Source: Powellomyces hirtus (taxonomy: Eukaryota; Chytridiomycota; Chytridiomycetes; Spizellomycetales; Powellomycetaceae). Taken from it: 64,000 nt of DNA. The notes beneath the pieces are model-generated. The model saw nothing but the letters and a program-made list of their open reading frames with translations. It did not search any database and had not been told where the DNA came from. The stretch spans positions 434,001 to 498,000 of the forward strand of contig JAHLKG010000005.1 in the NCBI GenBank assembly GCA_025526995.1. Direction: 5' to 3'. The first letter of the stretch is position 1, and every line of letters starts with the position of its first letter. Of this stretch, positions 33,995-45,400 are shown piece by piece. The position numbers were made by a program, and so were the translations under genes.

Positions 33995-36900
33995 ATGGCG
34001 GACGTCCAACGAGTTCCCGCAGAGGCCCCTCCGGCCGCAGGGGGCCAGCAACTTGCTAATGGAGACATGTGGACAACGTTGAAAACTGTGGGGAGAATGA
34101 TTCTAATGTACTATGCAGTCAATGCTGCAATGGGTTAGGAAACACAACAGTCACCTTCTCCGTTGACAGAACATTGTGCTAAACGAGACTTGATATCATA
34201 CCTCAGGCTATCTCCGAGGTGCACCCACGCCCTCTCCTGCGACTCCCGGCTCCGTGGTGCAAAAATCCGTTCCTAGCGGTAGCGCCTTCTCGAACAACCT
34301 GGTTCCGTTGTGGGATTTCGGCACGACCGCGGTACATATCAACCTCGAGAGATTTCCTTAAAACACCAATCTGACTGTCATGAATTTTGAAAGGACTTGA
34401 AAGCGTTTGTGTCTGAAAACGAATACCTGTCCGGCACTGAGCGCCCGATATGGGAAGAAATGGGATTGGTGTTTGGAGAGTGGGAGGAACGGCGTAAAGA
34501 CCTGACGATAGATGTTCCGGAGGTACGACGCCGGGCAAGCACATTATGTGAGGGGAGACCTGGGGAGATTCTCAAATGGAGCTTGTCTGCCAGAGCGTTC
34601 AGCACAATGGAAGTCTGTACGCGCATTTCTTCTTGACGCCTCGGGTCGGTTCTTCGAGCTCTGAGAAAGATCAGGAGGAGCTCGAGCCGTTATACTATCG
34701 AAAACGTACGTCTTCTGAAAACATATTTGCCAGATAACGAGGTGTGTACTAACACATTGCCGTCAGTTCTTACACGATACATGCCGAAGAAGAAGACGGT
34801 TCTGAAAAAGAAGCTCGTGGTTGCCAGTGGCGAAAAAGCCGAGCCTGAGGTTTGTGGTCCTGCGCTGACAGTTCCATGACTTTCCGGCACCCCCGCTCAC
34901 TGATGGATCTTGCAGCAAGAGCTCCAGGAAGCTGAAGAAGAGACTCCGATCATTTCCTACTGGTGGAATAATGTAACGCTCGAAATAGTGAACTCGCGTG
35001 ATGAGATTCCGCTCAATGCTCCCCCGCTCTTGACTAGAGGTATGAGTGTTATCATAAGAATGGTAAAGCCAACATAAAGCTGACGAACGATGTTCATACC
35101 ATCAGACCTTCGTGTTGCGCGTGACGGTATCCACTACTACCCATTTTTCCGCGTGAATGATTTTTGGATGCTATCCGAACAGCTCATGCCCATCAACGAT
35201 ACTGTGAAGTACGTAATATAGTGGGAAAGTTCAATCACGTTTCCCAACTGACCATACGCGACTTGTTCACAGAACCGTCAACATGTCACTGGCGTTCACA
35301 CCTATCGCGCGATGGAAGTCACAAGTGTATGCAACGTTTGAGGAAAACTTCCGAGTGCAAAAAGATATGATGGGAGTTGCGTCCTCGGAAACGGACGATT
35401 TGAAAGTGAGAGAACAACCATAGCCGTCATTCTTCAGCAAAATATCTGTTTGCTCATCCGCCTCGTTCGGTCTTTAGCGCATGTTTTTGGACACCAACCC
35501 GATCTTGTTGGGAGTTACATTCGCGGTGTCGTTGCTGCACAGTGTATTTGATTTCCTGGCTTTCAAGAATGGTAGGAAGCATATGTGGAACCTATGTCAT
35601 GCTTGACTACTCTAGGATCTACCACTACACGATGCTGACCATGCCCTGCTTCGCGTCAAACAGACATCCAATTCTGGAAAAAAAGGAAGACAATGGAAGG
35701 ACTTTCATTCCGCACCATTGTCCTCAATGTCGTCTTCCAGTTGATCATTTTCCTGTGAGCCCCGCATCGGTTCATCCCATCCCGTCAAACATGCTTTCCT
35801 CTCCGACGAGCAATGCATCCGGCGCTAACTCATTGTTGAATCTCCCAGGTACTTATTGGAGCAGGAGACATCAAAGGTAATGCAGAGACAGAAAACTTTA
35901 CCGCTGGAAACATGTCCTGATCCAAGTTTGGCTCCGTAGGTTGTCCTGTTTTCCACTTTCTCTGGTCTTTTGATCGAAGTTTGGAAAATCAAACAGTGTG
36001 TCATAGTAAAGGTAAGGGCTTTGTAATATACATTCATGCATCATCCTCAGCTAACATCCTGCGGTGGGAAACAGACCAGAACCGACTTCCCTTACATTGA
36101 ATTCCTGGACCGCGTGAAACCATCCAAGCTCGTCAAAAAGACACAGAAATATGACGAGATTGCCTTCAAATACGTCTCGTATCTCATGTACCCGTGTCTC
36201 GTGGCCTATGCCGTGTATTCCCTCGTCTACGAGGAACACAAGGGCTGGTACTCGTACGTCATTGGCACTCTCGTGGGCTTTGTCTACGCGTTTGGGTTCT
36301 TGGCGCTTTTGCCCCAGGTTATCTTGAATTATAAGCTCAAGTCGGTTTCCCATATGCCGTGGAAGACGTTCATGTATAAAGGTAAAAAACTTGCTTTTCC
36401 ACGATTTCTGACCAGATTACTGGTATTGATTGCATTAATTTTGATTTGTCAAATGGGTGATTCAGCTCTCAACACCTTTGTTGGTATGTAATGCTCACTC
36501 GGTCGTTGTAACTGACTGTCCTGGCGCACTTCACTCACATTTGTTTGCGGTCAATAGATGATCTATTTGCTTTCGTGATCAAAATGCCGTGGCTGCATAG
36601 AATTGGTAAGGGGACTGGTTCTGGTATCACTGACGTATGCGGTCGTAAAAAGTATTGACACTGCTCTCATATACAGCTTGTCTTCGTGATGATGTTGTCT
36701 TTTTAATCTACCTGTACCAAAGGTGGATCTATCCTGAGGACAAACGCCGAAGAAACGAATATGTATGTTACTCGAAATGAGAGTTACACGCCTCAGATGA
36801 ACGGGCATGAGAACACGTCACTGACATACGCGCTGAATGTTAGGGACAAGTCGGTGAAGAGGGCGGGTCAGAAAGTGAGGACAGCAGCGAGGACGACGAG

Positions 36901-36996
36901 GCCAAGCCGGCTGAGGCCGCCGCTCCCAAAGCCGTCACGGACACCACTAACGTTGCAAAGAAAGAGAAGAAGAAGGAAAGGAAGAAGGATAAATGA
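33995..36996 (+). CDS. CLPTM1-family ER membrane protein
   Basis: A many-exon gene (about 13 exons) read in frame from the ATG at 33995 to the TGA at 36994-36996, roughly 600 residues. The N-terminus (MADVQRVPAEAPPAAGGQQL) precedes one hydrophobic segment (ILMYYAVNAAMG). The lumenal half shows family blocks: LWDFGTTADLKAFVSENEYL, WEEMGLVFGEWEE, SVQHNGSLYAHFFLT, YWWNNVTLEIVNS and DGIHYYPFFRVNDFWML. Then come the multi-spanning blocks NPILLGVTFAVSLLHSVFDF, KPSKLVKKTQKYDEIAFKYV and LLPQVILNYKLKSVSHMPWK, with KALNTFVDDLFAFVIKMPWL and DDVVFLIYLYQRWIYP. It ends in an acidic then Lys-rich tail (KKEKKKERKKDK). CLPTM1-like proteins sit in the ER and act in receptor or channel assembly and lipid scrambling in animals; the fungal role is unknown. 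Family assignment is strong. Confidence 0.92.
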
Positions 36997-37265
36997 TTTG
37001 TCCTTGGCTGTATATGCGGCTGCTTCGACATATTTGCTGGCAAGCATTTACACCCTACTATTTCCTTGTTTTATGTAATATACAACACCTTGCCACATAT
37101 ATTGGCAGGCATTTCGACATGCTTATGATTTCTCTACTAATGGTTCGCATGGCCCGCCAGCTCCCACCAGCTATCGTCACCTTCCCTGATAATGGCGTCT
37201 TTATCTCTTCATTCATAGCACTGAGGTCCGACATGAACGCATATTGAGCAAACCTATCTTTAAAA

Positions 37266-39698
37266 TCAATGCCTATGATAACAGTTGCTACATTGATCTC
37301 GTCTAAAAGCATTCGGCGCAAACTCATCGCATCCGCATGTCGCACATGAAGCAACCGATGACGATACATCGTGCCTGCTCGTGTCCGCCGCCGCCTGCAC
37401 GCGGCTGGCAGGAGACGCGGGAACCGTCGGCGGAGCAGCACCATAGGTGGTTGACGGTCGCCTGGGCCCGCTCTCATTGAGTTGTTGTGCGGGTATAGGA
37501 GCATTGTTGGGAACAAAGGAAAGCCGCGATATGTGCGAATAAGGGCGGTCTTGTGGGCGTTGTTGGCTGAGGGCCGTTGGAGAGAAGTTGATGTCTGAGT
37601 TGGGTCGCGGTGGTACGTGTTCCTCATTCGGAAGACGATAATCGAGCTCTGGCTCCTCCACAAGATTATTGCCAAGAACAGGTTCGTGCCTTGCAGGCAT
37701 GACTGGTGGTTCCAAGCTCATCGGTCTAAAGTTGTTAAGGTAGAGTGAGAACTTGGGAGGGGAACAACAGCAAGAGTCCCATACTTACTCCACGTAATTA
37801 CTTGGAAACATCCCGATCCTACCAGTACCAACAATCTCTCCTTCCCACCATCCTTCATCAATTTCGCAGATGATACTAACAATTTCTCCTTTGCGCACTG
37901 CAAAACTATCGAGTGAGGTTTACGGTTTCGCAACTTGTCATTTGCAATGGTTATCGTACATGATAGTTCTTCTGGTCCCTCGGCATCAAAATCAAAGACG
38001 ACCTTCACTTGCTTTTGTTGAGTGGTTGAAGCGCTCAACATGCTGCTTGCAGGTAGGACAGGGGCTAATCGGGACATATTTGTGATTAGTAACCAACACG
38101 CACTGAAGAGGGGCGCATGTATGTAGCTTGAACGAGCGGCACTAGTGTCCCGATTAACAAGTTACCTGAATGTTGTCGGTGGGGCGCTGGTGCAGGCACC
38201 ATGGAACCGTTTGGACCGGCCATCGGGTACACCATTGAACCTGAGCTGGAGGCATATGACAGTTTCCGGTCTACGCCAGCCGGACGCGGGGCTTGAAGGT
38301 TGATGCTATCGGTACTACCGCTGCGCGAGGGTAGGTGGTCGGCACTGGCCCGAACTATAGATGGCCTCCGACGTCGTACGGTGTTGTCTCGTGGGATGCT
38401 ATAAGTACGTTGCCAATCGCGTGGTAAGTAGGAGTTCAGCTGAAGAAACCAAAAGCTAAGCACTGACTCGGCCAGGGCTCGTTGCAACGACGCTATTGTT
38501 TCTAAGCTCTTCCTGTGATATTCTGCTTCGGCATCCATGAACCGCAGCAGATCTTCCAATTGCTCATCCTGAGAAGTGTAAAGTGAGATCAAGTACATCG
38601 ATCTCTTGTCGGCGCAACCACATGCAAGCGCACGGACGCCATGACACTCTCCTTACTTCGTTCGAGTTCAATTCAATCATTTTGCTGGTGGTATCAGTGA
38701 GGCTTTCCTCGTACTTTGCTTGCGCAACTCGTGTTTCCTCCTCCAGTTCCGGTTTCTCCTTCCGACTCTTATGCACTTTGTTCAATTTGGCGTCGAAGTC
38801 CAACCTGCGTCGCTCCAGCTTCGCTTTGTGGGTCTGACGCAATTGAAATGCTGTTGGAACCGTACCTCCAGAGTAACATTTCACAACTTTGGCTTACGGC
38901 ATAATCCTTCATGTCCGCTACGATTCGTTCCAAGTTGTTGACGTACGATTCCCTGACAGCGGCAATCTGGGCGATGCGTCAGGAGTTGTGCCAAAGCTCA
39001 AGACACAAACCTATGACGTACGTATTCTACTTGATAGCTGGCAATCTTTTCATGAGATTCACCAAATTTCAAGAGAGCTTTCCCTGGTTACGTTGCATAT
39101 GAGCAGACGGCTTCGTTTTCTACATAATGGAAGGGCGCCATACCGTACAGAGATTCCTCATTCAGCATGGTACCAAAGTGGATCATGGACTCCGCCATGA
39201 TTTCCAAAGGCATCTTTTTAACCTTTTCTGAGACAGACTCCTTTCTTTTCCCTTCATGCAAGATATGCGTGAGTTGAAGGTGAGGGGTTGGAAGTAAGCC
39301 TCGTTGCTCACCCATGGACTTCAGGTATATGGTAAGAGCTTCATAGACATGTTCTGTAAAATCTCTCCGAATGTCGGTCTCATGCTCTAGGCGTTTGAAC
39401 TCCTCGCTCGTCTCTGGAATGAAGGTAACATTAACTCGGTCCAAACACGGCTGGCTTTTTGACATTATCGCCATACCAGTTTTCTGAGAGTTGCCCATCT
39501 TTTCGCCTTGTAAGTCGGAGACAATGAATGATAAGCTGATTTCTCTTTTCAATTGATTCTCCTTCAACTGTCAAAGTACCTGTCCACTATGCATGTTTCA
39601 CAAGGGAGCTGGAGTTAGTGGGGAGGCATGCCGTTCTACAGGCGCTGCTGCGAACAAACCTGGCGAAACTGGCCGAGTTTCTTCCCAAGTGAGGCCAT
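37266..39698 (-). CDS. Endophilin-like BAR-SH3 protein with Cys/His tail motif
   Basis: Read from the ATG at 39698 to the stop at 37266-37268, about nine exons. The N-terminus MASLGKKLGQFRQ, then GEKMGNSQKT and EEFKRLEHETDIRRDFTEHV, is the opening of an endophilin-type BAR domain. It continues with LPLEIM-type helices (KKMPLEIMAESMIHFGTMLN), KALLKFGESHEKIASYQ and AAVRESYVNNLERIVADMKD. A Ser/Pro/Arg-rich linker follows. The SH3 domain (VKVVFDFDAEGPEELS, then FAVRKGEIVSII, GWWEGEI, IGMFPSNYVE) is split by an intron and complete. The last exon encodes a disordered segment ending in a Cys/His cluster (CATCGC..CSNCYHRH). BAR-SH3 proteins bend membranes and recruit actin or dynamin partners in endocytosis. 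The exon 1/exon 2 junction is uncertain: a conserved Trp expected there is not recovered. Confidence 0.85.
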
Positions 39699-39984
39699 AC
39701 TGATAAGTAGCGTACGTGAGTGGCAGTCAGCGAGATGTTGCGCAACGGCAGCGGGAATTTTAGTCCTATGTAGCAAATGCAGGCTGGAAGTGTTGCCCTC
39801 CCCTGCAAACGCGACGCGACGCGGCAAAGAGTCAAACGATCGCTTCTTCACGGACTCGCAATGACCACCGTTTTGTTGCCCTGCCAGCTAGTCGCCATAT
39901 TTTCATGGATGCCCTTGTCTTTAAGTATTGTGTTTCCCTGTCGATATCTCCCTGTCGCCAGAACGCCCCGTGAAGATCTTAGTA
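39699..39984. other. Short divergent intergenic region
   Basis: About 285 bp between the BAR-SH3 gene (minus) and the K+ channel gene (plus). It must serve both promoters. No feature stands out. Confidence 0.4.
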
Positions 39985-42290
39985 ATGACCACACGCCCAA
40001 GCGCTCCTCACGGCATTGTGAACAGAGGGTCTCGTCTTCAGGGACATGGGGACCAACAAAATTTATATGGATCTGTGCAATGGAAGCTTGCGGATAAAGA
40101 CAGGTATACTTCCTTCAGTTGCTCCATAATGAATAATTCACTCACGTTTATGTTCTCCTCTATCCAAGCGCTAGGCCAACGAACATCGATAGCGACGAAT
40201 CTCTTCACGCCGGTGTTGACGTCAGTATCGACGATATTGAGGATGATGTTTTTGGAGGCGCGGACACGGACAACGGTGCTGATTTTGACATGGTTGACAC
40301 GGTCGACTCCAGCGCTTCTCGCGACCACACCCTTTCAATGGATGTCCCTCCGTCGCCAGGTTGGGACACCGCGACTTTGACGTCACGCCAGCGACTGGAA
40401 CTTATTCTGCTGAACAATAAATGGGCGAGCCGATTCTTTCTTGGGGCGCTTTTGGTTTCACTTGTGACCATGTGCCTGGGGACGGTTGACTACATCCTTG
40501 TGGACCCTGCCCGGACGCGCCTCGTATACGGTACATACTTACCTTTCTAAAACAAACCCATTCTGTGCGATATCTCTAACCTACTTTGAAGGCATAGAGG
40601 CGTCTTGTCTTATCATAGTGCGTAGTTTGCGTCAATCATCTGAGTCAATCATCACCGACATCTGAGAACAACGATCCCTTTGCTAGTTTACATTGGAGCT
40701 TTTGTTGCGAATAATCTGTGCTCCGTCCCCGTCCTTTCGATCCCGGATGTTTAGATTCAATCGGTTTATCGATGTCCTTACGATTTTGCCATTCTATATC
40801 GATATTGGTCGGGCAATCCATGGCCGGAGAACGCTTTACGAAACGACTTACGAAATCGAAGGTGGTGCATGGGTTCGTATTCTAGACCTTGCTCGCCTTC
40901 TCCGACTGTTCCGTTTATTCCCCAAAAGTGGAAAGGTGCTGATCTTGCGTTGTGAGTCTGTCAATACGCTGTTCATGCTAACATGTTTACCCATTCCATT
41001 GTCTAGCTCCGGATGATGGGACGGGCATTTTGTGAGTTCCTTTCAATTAGCTTTGCTGTTATAACGTATCTCTAACTAATGGATGGATAAATTGATGCAG
41101 CTCAGTCTATTGATGGTATGTTATAGTCGAGCTATCTGTGACGTGAGTCATGCAACTCAAAAAGCTCTCTGGCAGGTCTCTGGCTGTTGTTCATTCTCCT
41201 TCCCCTACTGGTCATCCTCTTCTCAGTGCTGTTGTTTTACGGTAAGCCCTTCTTTCAATCCGCCGTCCAAAAGACTAGCTCTTACGCGGCGTTTTCAACA
41301 GCCGAGCAAACTGGTGAATATTTTGACGAAAACGCACGATTGTGGTACTATCATGACGGTCGTGTATCTCCATTCCAGTCAATACCGGACTGCTTCTGGA
41401 TCACGATTGTCACCTTGACCACAATTGGATATGGCGATGTTGTTCCTGTCACTCTCATTGGACGGATACTTACCAGTGCCCTTATGATCACGTCTCTGTT
41501 TCTGGTGGCCTTCCCGCTGACAATGATCACCAGTCAGTACGCACTGGTGGCAAATCGTTATGCTGAGAAACGGTCTATTGCGCGACTTCACCGAGCAGAA
41601 AGGCTGGAAAGGCGGCGGCGGCGGCAGCAAATGATGAACGAAACCACTTCTACCAGTGACGGGTCTATCGTAGACAGTCTCAAGAACACGGTCAATCTTT
41701 GGAAAGGTCTTGTTCAGAAACGGCCCGAGTCAAATGAAAGCCTGAACATGAAAAGAGTGATGACGGCCCCGACTAGGTCATCAAAAGGGAAGACCAGTTG
41801 GGGCTTAATACATTCAGATACGCAAAGGCGGACCGCCAGGGGAAAGGCTAATGAAACTCCGCTCCATCTCCTGGAGCATCGGGAAGTTACTGATGCGGAG
41901 GGCTCAGAAGGAGCAAGTCATGAAACACTTCTGGTCTCGAATGCCCAAGCCACAACAAAGTCAGCCACTATATCGACAGGGTCAGTCAGGCCGACGCTGG
42001 TTCACAGTAGTTCACTGCCCGATCTACAAAGGGCAGGCATGAACGGTTCCCCTGCACCTTCGGACAATATTCTGCGCGTGGTATCTTCGGGTTCAAGGGC
42101 TGGTGCCGCCCATCGAAAATCCCCATTGGCAATGGTGACAATCATCGTCAAGCCAGGGCTGACTCTCCCAGCTTTGCGTGGAAGTAATAATCTAGAGATT
42201 CTGCAGGAAGCTGATGGGTCTGTCACAATTAAGGGCACATGCCAAAATCAAGGGCAAATAGACGCCGTGATCAACGCTTTCACATACTAG
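39985..42290 (+). CDS. Voltage-gated potassium channel (Kv type)
   Basis: Several short exons from the ATG at 39985 to the TAG ending at 42290, roughly 570 residues. An acidic N-tail (DDIEDDVFGGADTDNGADFD) precedes S1 (ASRFFLGALLVSLVTMCLGT) and S2 (CLIIFTLELLLRII). S3 is FIDVLTILPFYIDIG. S4 is WVRILDLARLLRLFRLF, with Arg at every third position after an Asp-containing first turn. S5 is LLFILLPLLVILFSVLLFYG. The pore helix and filter are CFWITIVTLTTIGYGD, the canonical K+ selectivity sequence. S6 is LTSALMITSLFLVAFPLTMI. The C-tail begins Arg-rich (ERLERRRRRQ), is then long and polar, and closes with a compact, conserved-looking block (PALRGSNNLEILQEADGSV, then TIKGTC). It should be a tetrameric outward K+ channel in the plasma membrane. 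The S4-S5 exon junction near 40950-41010 is not settled. Confidence 0.88.
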
Positions 42291-42420
42291 AAAGATTGTT
42301 CATACAACTGTAATTCATGCTCGAGTTAAAATGCAAAGTCCTCTGGAAAGCTGGTCCTTCTGATGAACTTAATCACCAATTACCGCTGTGTGCCACCTAT
42401 TTGTGTGAGCTCTCGCTCAA
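42291..42420. other. Short convergent gap
   Basis: Only about 130 bp separate the stop codons of two convergent genes, so their 3' untranslated regions probably overlap. Nothing else is seen. Confidence 0.5.
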
Positions 42421-45400
42421 TCACTTTTTCTTTCGAACGCCATCCTCGGCGAACATTCCGCCGCTCTCGATGAAACGCTTGATTTCAGGAACAGTTTGAA
42501 TAGCCGTCTCTGGAAGAGCGAACACCAGGGTGACAGCACAGTCCATCTCGACCATGCGTGCCCGCGTCGTGTATCGGAAGAAAAAGAAAAAGGAGAGGGC
42601 GAGTGCAATAAGAGCGCCGCAAAACAGAACAATCATGGCAGTCTGGCCCACTTGGTTCCTTCAAATATTATATGATGACACATGGTCAGACAGTAACCAT
42701 CAAATGCTAACGGTAAACGGCACCTACCCCTCCAAAATTATCAACTGGAATTGGTCATCCAGCTGGTTCAAATTGTCAATGATGCTGCTGAGCATCGAAG
42801 TCATGAAGTCTAGCTGCGGCATGCCGCCTGCGACGTCATCTTTCAGAACATGACCATGGAAGTCGTGCGCCGCTGTCATGAACATCTCAATCTGTGCATC
42901 CAGGCCTGCCGTCAGGTTCCCACAAGCTGGCTGGCAGGGGGCATCCACCAATGTAAAATGTTGTAGAGCTGGAATTGACGCGGTGGCCATGCAGTTGACG
43001 CCCGTTATTGAGTCCTGGTGAAGTTTTTCCAACAGAGACAGTGAATTTGTGAACCACATGACTGGATCATGTGGAAGCCATGTCGTGTTGTCGAACCGGG
43101 TTATCTATCCAAAAAAAATGGTTGAATCAGTGCAAGGGGGCGGTAGGCATGTTATGTCTCAGTCGTGTCCAAACCTCTCTGCCGAGGAACACGGTACTTT
43201 CTGCATGCAGCCTTCTACCGTTTGTATAGTTCATTGTTACAGCATACTTCACTGAAATCAGTGCCCGCATCTTTGTTTCAGGTTAATATCAATCATTGGT
43301 CATCTGAGAGTTTGCTTCACGCTACTCACAATCGGGGCAATTAACAGACTAATGGCGGGGAGGGTCAGAAGCGAAATGCCTGCCATGTATCTCCAAACAT
43401 GCTTTTTGAAGGGGCTCTTTTTTATCATTGCATCAGGATCGACCGTTCGATTAAGCAATCGATTTGCCGCCGTTGCCGCCGATTGGTTTTGGTTCTCGTT
43501 TTGCTCCGTACCGTTTTCATTGCTGGATTGCGATGCAGCCGTCATCTCGTCGGTTATAGATTCAATCTGGCAAGGAGAGTGAGCTCAGCGCAACATTTGG
43601 TGTGATGCGAATTACTTTACCTGTTCTTCAAGTTCTGTCAACATATGGAGAAGGATCTTTTTCGGCAGATAGGCGAAACATCGCAGACTTCTCACTTGCT
43701 CTTGGTGTGAGTGATGGATCATGGGCCAGAATACCAGATATCCCCAGGCCATCATGCACAGAAGCACTAAAGCAAGCAATCCATACAGTATGTACTGCGC
43801 GTAAAATTATATTGTTATTGGCAATGAATGTTACTGTTGAACTGCAACATGTGTGCACTCACCACATTCGTCATTGATGCACTAGTCCAAGCTTGTTGAC
43901 CTCTCAGGATTGCCCTTTCATAGGCCTCAGCAACTTCAAGGACATTGTCCAGAAAGAAACGAACAGTGTTATCCTGGAGACGAGGTGTTCGGAAGTATTC
44001 CCAGCCTGTAGCGAACCACAGCATCAACCCAATGACGTTCAGGCGGTAATTTGGCCCATGGACCTGGAGCTTACTAACCATGGGAAAGAATTGCCTGCCC
44101 GTGCTGGTAAGTCATCTTTGTGACTTCGTATGCATTGACGTGCGAAATGGTCTTGACCGGAAGGGGGTAGGTGGAAATCTACATCAAGAACATCGTTGAT
44201 TGTTCTTGAGAACGGGGTTCCGACAGGTCGACTATCCTAAATTACCTTCACAGCAATATCCCTTGGGTCTGCGTAAAAGGCTGCTAGATAGGGCAGTTGG
44301 TACATGCTGAAGTTTTGCATCATGCCCTCGAAAGTTTCGTGTCGGTCGTTGAATTTTGCTTGAGAAGCCGCTTGTGCTTGAGGGTCACTCGAAACGTCGG
44401 CGACCCTTACGAAGGATCGAACGGCATTTGTAAGATAGACCATATTGCGCGAGAGTCTGGTTCCCCGCGCGAACCCCTTGATGGAACCCTCTACGAAATG
44501 TCCAGTTCGTGATTAGTTTCCGGAGTGTATGCATCACGCCAGAGCCCACACTAACCGGCAGCACTGAAGGACCACAAGCCTATGGCGAATGCCACCACAA
44601 TGTTCACGATATAGACTGATCCCATGATCTTCTGGTCTCTGTCAAGGCGCACGACAGGCTCTTTCAGACGGGTTTGAAGCTGCAATTTGTTGTATAGCTA
44701 TCAAAAGAACGGTTTGAACAATCGCCGAATGCCATGAAGGGAGACTGGAACGAGGGACTCAGCTGCGTACCTTCAATTTAGCTTCGCGCTCCGAGGACTT
44801 TGTGCTTCCTCCATTGGACTCGCTTGGCATGCGGTTTTCTCTGAAGCCTGGATCGTCTTCCGACGGAGCGACATTGAATCCAACGCCTTTTGTCTCCGCT
44901 GAAAGCTGTGGGCCCATTCCCGCATCCCCCTCTTCCTCATTGTATTTCGACAGGCTCATACGACGTCGAAGTTGTGACGTGTTGACCAGACTAACGGATT
45001 TCTGAATGGGTTGTTCCTCATCGAAGTCAAGCTCGACTGATTCTTCCGGCGATATATGAGCTCCAGGACTTTGCATTAAGGTGACAACCGGGACCCCTTG
45101 TAAGCCCGAGAGATCGCTGTCCGAGTCGACAACTTTGGATTCTGCAGGGGACATAATGGTGTCTAGTCTGGTCTTTGGTTTGCTCATCACTTTTTTTGTC
45201 AACGTATTGCTGCGGGACAAACTAGTGCGGGAAGAAAGATTGGCAAGACTTTGAGATGCTTTGGCTGAGCTGCGTGTAGATCCATGCCGCTGGAGTACAG
45301 GTGCAGTCGACATCCTCGTCTCAATCTCTTCAATCTCCTCAGCCATCAGCATGTATTTCGAAGCTGACTCGCGTTCGTTCTGTTTGTAACGCACTTCAGA

